DNA from: CAZAYB01 sp964489215
Lineage (GTDB): Bacteria > Planctomycetota > Phycisphaerae > Sedimentisphaerales > Anaerohalosphaeraceae
Direction: 5' to 3'
NCBI GenBank assembly: GCA_964489215.1
Contig: CAZAYB010000003.1
Coordinates: forward strand, 1 to 33,961
DNA: 33,961 nucleotides
Shown: positions 33,644-33,961 of the stretch, piece by piece
Position numbering within the stretch: the stretch's first letter is position 1
How the letters are laid out: every line of letters starts with the position of its first letter
Notes under the pieces: generated by a model
The model's input: only the letters and a program-made list of their open reading frames with translations
The model's database searches: none
What the model was told of the DNA's origin: nothing
Made by a program: the position numbers and the translations under genes

Positions 33644-33961
33644 TTGGTTCCTTGTTGAATAGAAAAAAAGATGTGCCCGATGCTGATTGTTTACTTCAAA
33701 ATTTTAAAAATGATTACCGCAAATGCGTCTCCATTACCAGTTTTCAAAATTTTCAGGCAGCTCAAAAGTTCCTCAATTTACCTGTAATATAACAATTTAA
33801 ATACAAATCGAGACAGCGCCTGGCCGTCCCGATTTGCAGAAACGTAAACTGTAAACCATCTTACAGGAGATAGCGAACATGTAGTTCATAAAAATTAAAT
33901 GATAGAAAGTTCATGTTCTGTTCTTCCCAGACATTTCTTTATCGTCATTAAACAATACCCG
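33644..33961. other. Gene-free end of the window with a hairpin
   Basis: No gene is seen. An imperfect hairpin is formed by 33804-33814 (CAAATCG-A-GAC) and 33826-33836 (GTC-C-CGATTTG), 10 pairs with one mismatch and an 11-nt loop, without a T-run. A second inverted repeat, GAACATG (33875-33881) and CATGTTC (33912-33918), lies to its right. Either could be leader structure or a binding site for a gene beyond the edge. Confidence 0.45.

Noticed and set aside
1..33961. CRISPR arrays, insertion sequences, phage genes or rRNA
   Set aside because: No regularly spaced repeats, transposase motifs, integrase motifs or rRNA signatures were seen on either strand.

Overview
The window looks like a draft contig, probably a metagenome-assembled or scaffolded genome because of a 100-N gap, from a planctomycete of the Phycisphaerae type (Sedimentisphaerales-like). 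This is an inference from gene content, not a database match. It rests on a very large secreted protein ending in a short dockerin/EF-hand-like tail, a fused EtfB-EtfA with a neighbouring EtfD-type dehydrogenase, an HTH plus degenerate receiver protein, Gram-negative LPS genes (lpxB, lptB), and a dnaA that does not sit next to dnaN. Shine-Dalgarno use is mixed: strong at some genes and barely visible at others.

Layout. 1-4.6 kb: 3' part of a giant exported protein with CARDB/Ig-like modules, a poly-Gly run, a Cys-rich segment and a dockerin-like end. Then tRNA-Gly(CCC). 4.9-8.0 kb (minus): a FixJ-type response regulator, then ymdB and rny, the common phosphodiesterase/RNase Y pair. 8.0-8.86 kb: a long gene-free stretch with several strong RNA-like inverted repeats. 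8.86-12.1 kb (plus): HTH/pseudo-receiver protein, a MarR regulator with a clear candidate operator, a CBM9-like lipoprotein and a SAM methyltransferase. 12.3-14.1 kb: ffh, whose reading frame appears to break at an A-rich site and continue about 128 codons in the -1 frame. 14.5-15.7 kb: a ParA-type ATPase carrying a C-terminal AMPK-beta/CBM48-like glycogen-binding domain. 15.8 kb: a bidirectional terminator, then a corrinoid protein (minus). 16.7-20.4 kb (plus): EtfBA fusion and EtfD, the latter interrupted by the gap. 20.4-29.2 kb (minus): lpxB, an exported Cache/CheD-like protein, dnaA, a DnaA-box-rich intergenic region, rsmB, fmt, def, lptB and a flavin reductase. 29.3-31.1 kb (plus): proC and a lipoprotein cell-wall amidase. 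31.1-33.6 kb (minus): a hybrid sensor kinase whose HPt-like end lacks the phospho-His.

How the genes fit together. Most are housekeeping: N-formylmethionine metabolism (fmt, def), rRNA methylation, SRP targeting, replication initiation, RNA decay, and lipid A/LPS and peptidoglycan maintenance. EtfBA and EtfD together would pass electrons from flavin dehydrogenases to the quinone pool. The least ordinary items are the ParA-CBM48 fusion, the ffh frame break with a conserved-looking tail, the exported CheD-like protein, and the structured intergenic region upstream of rny.
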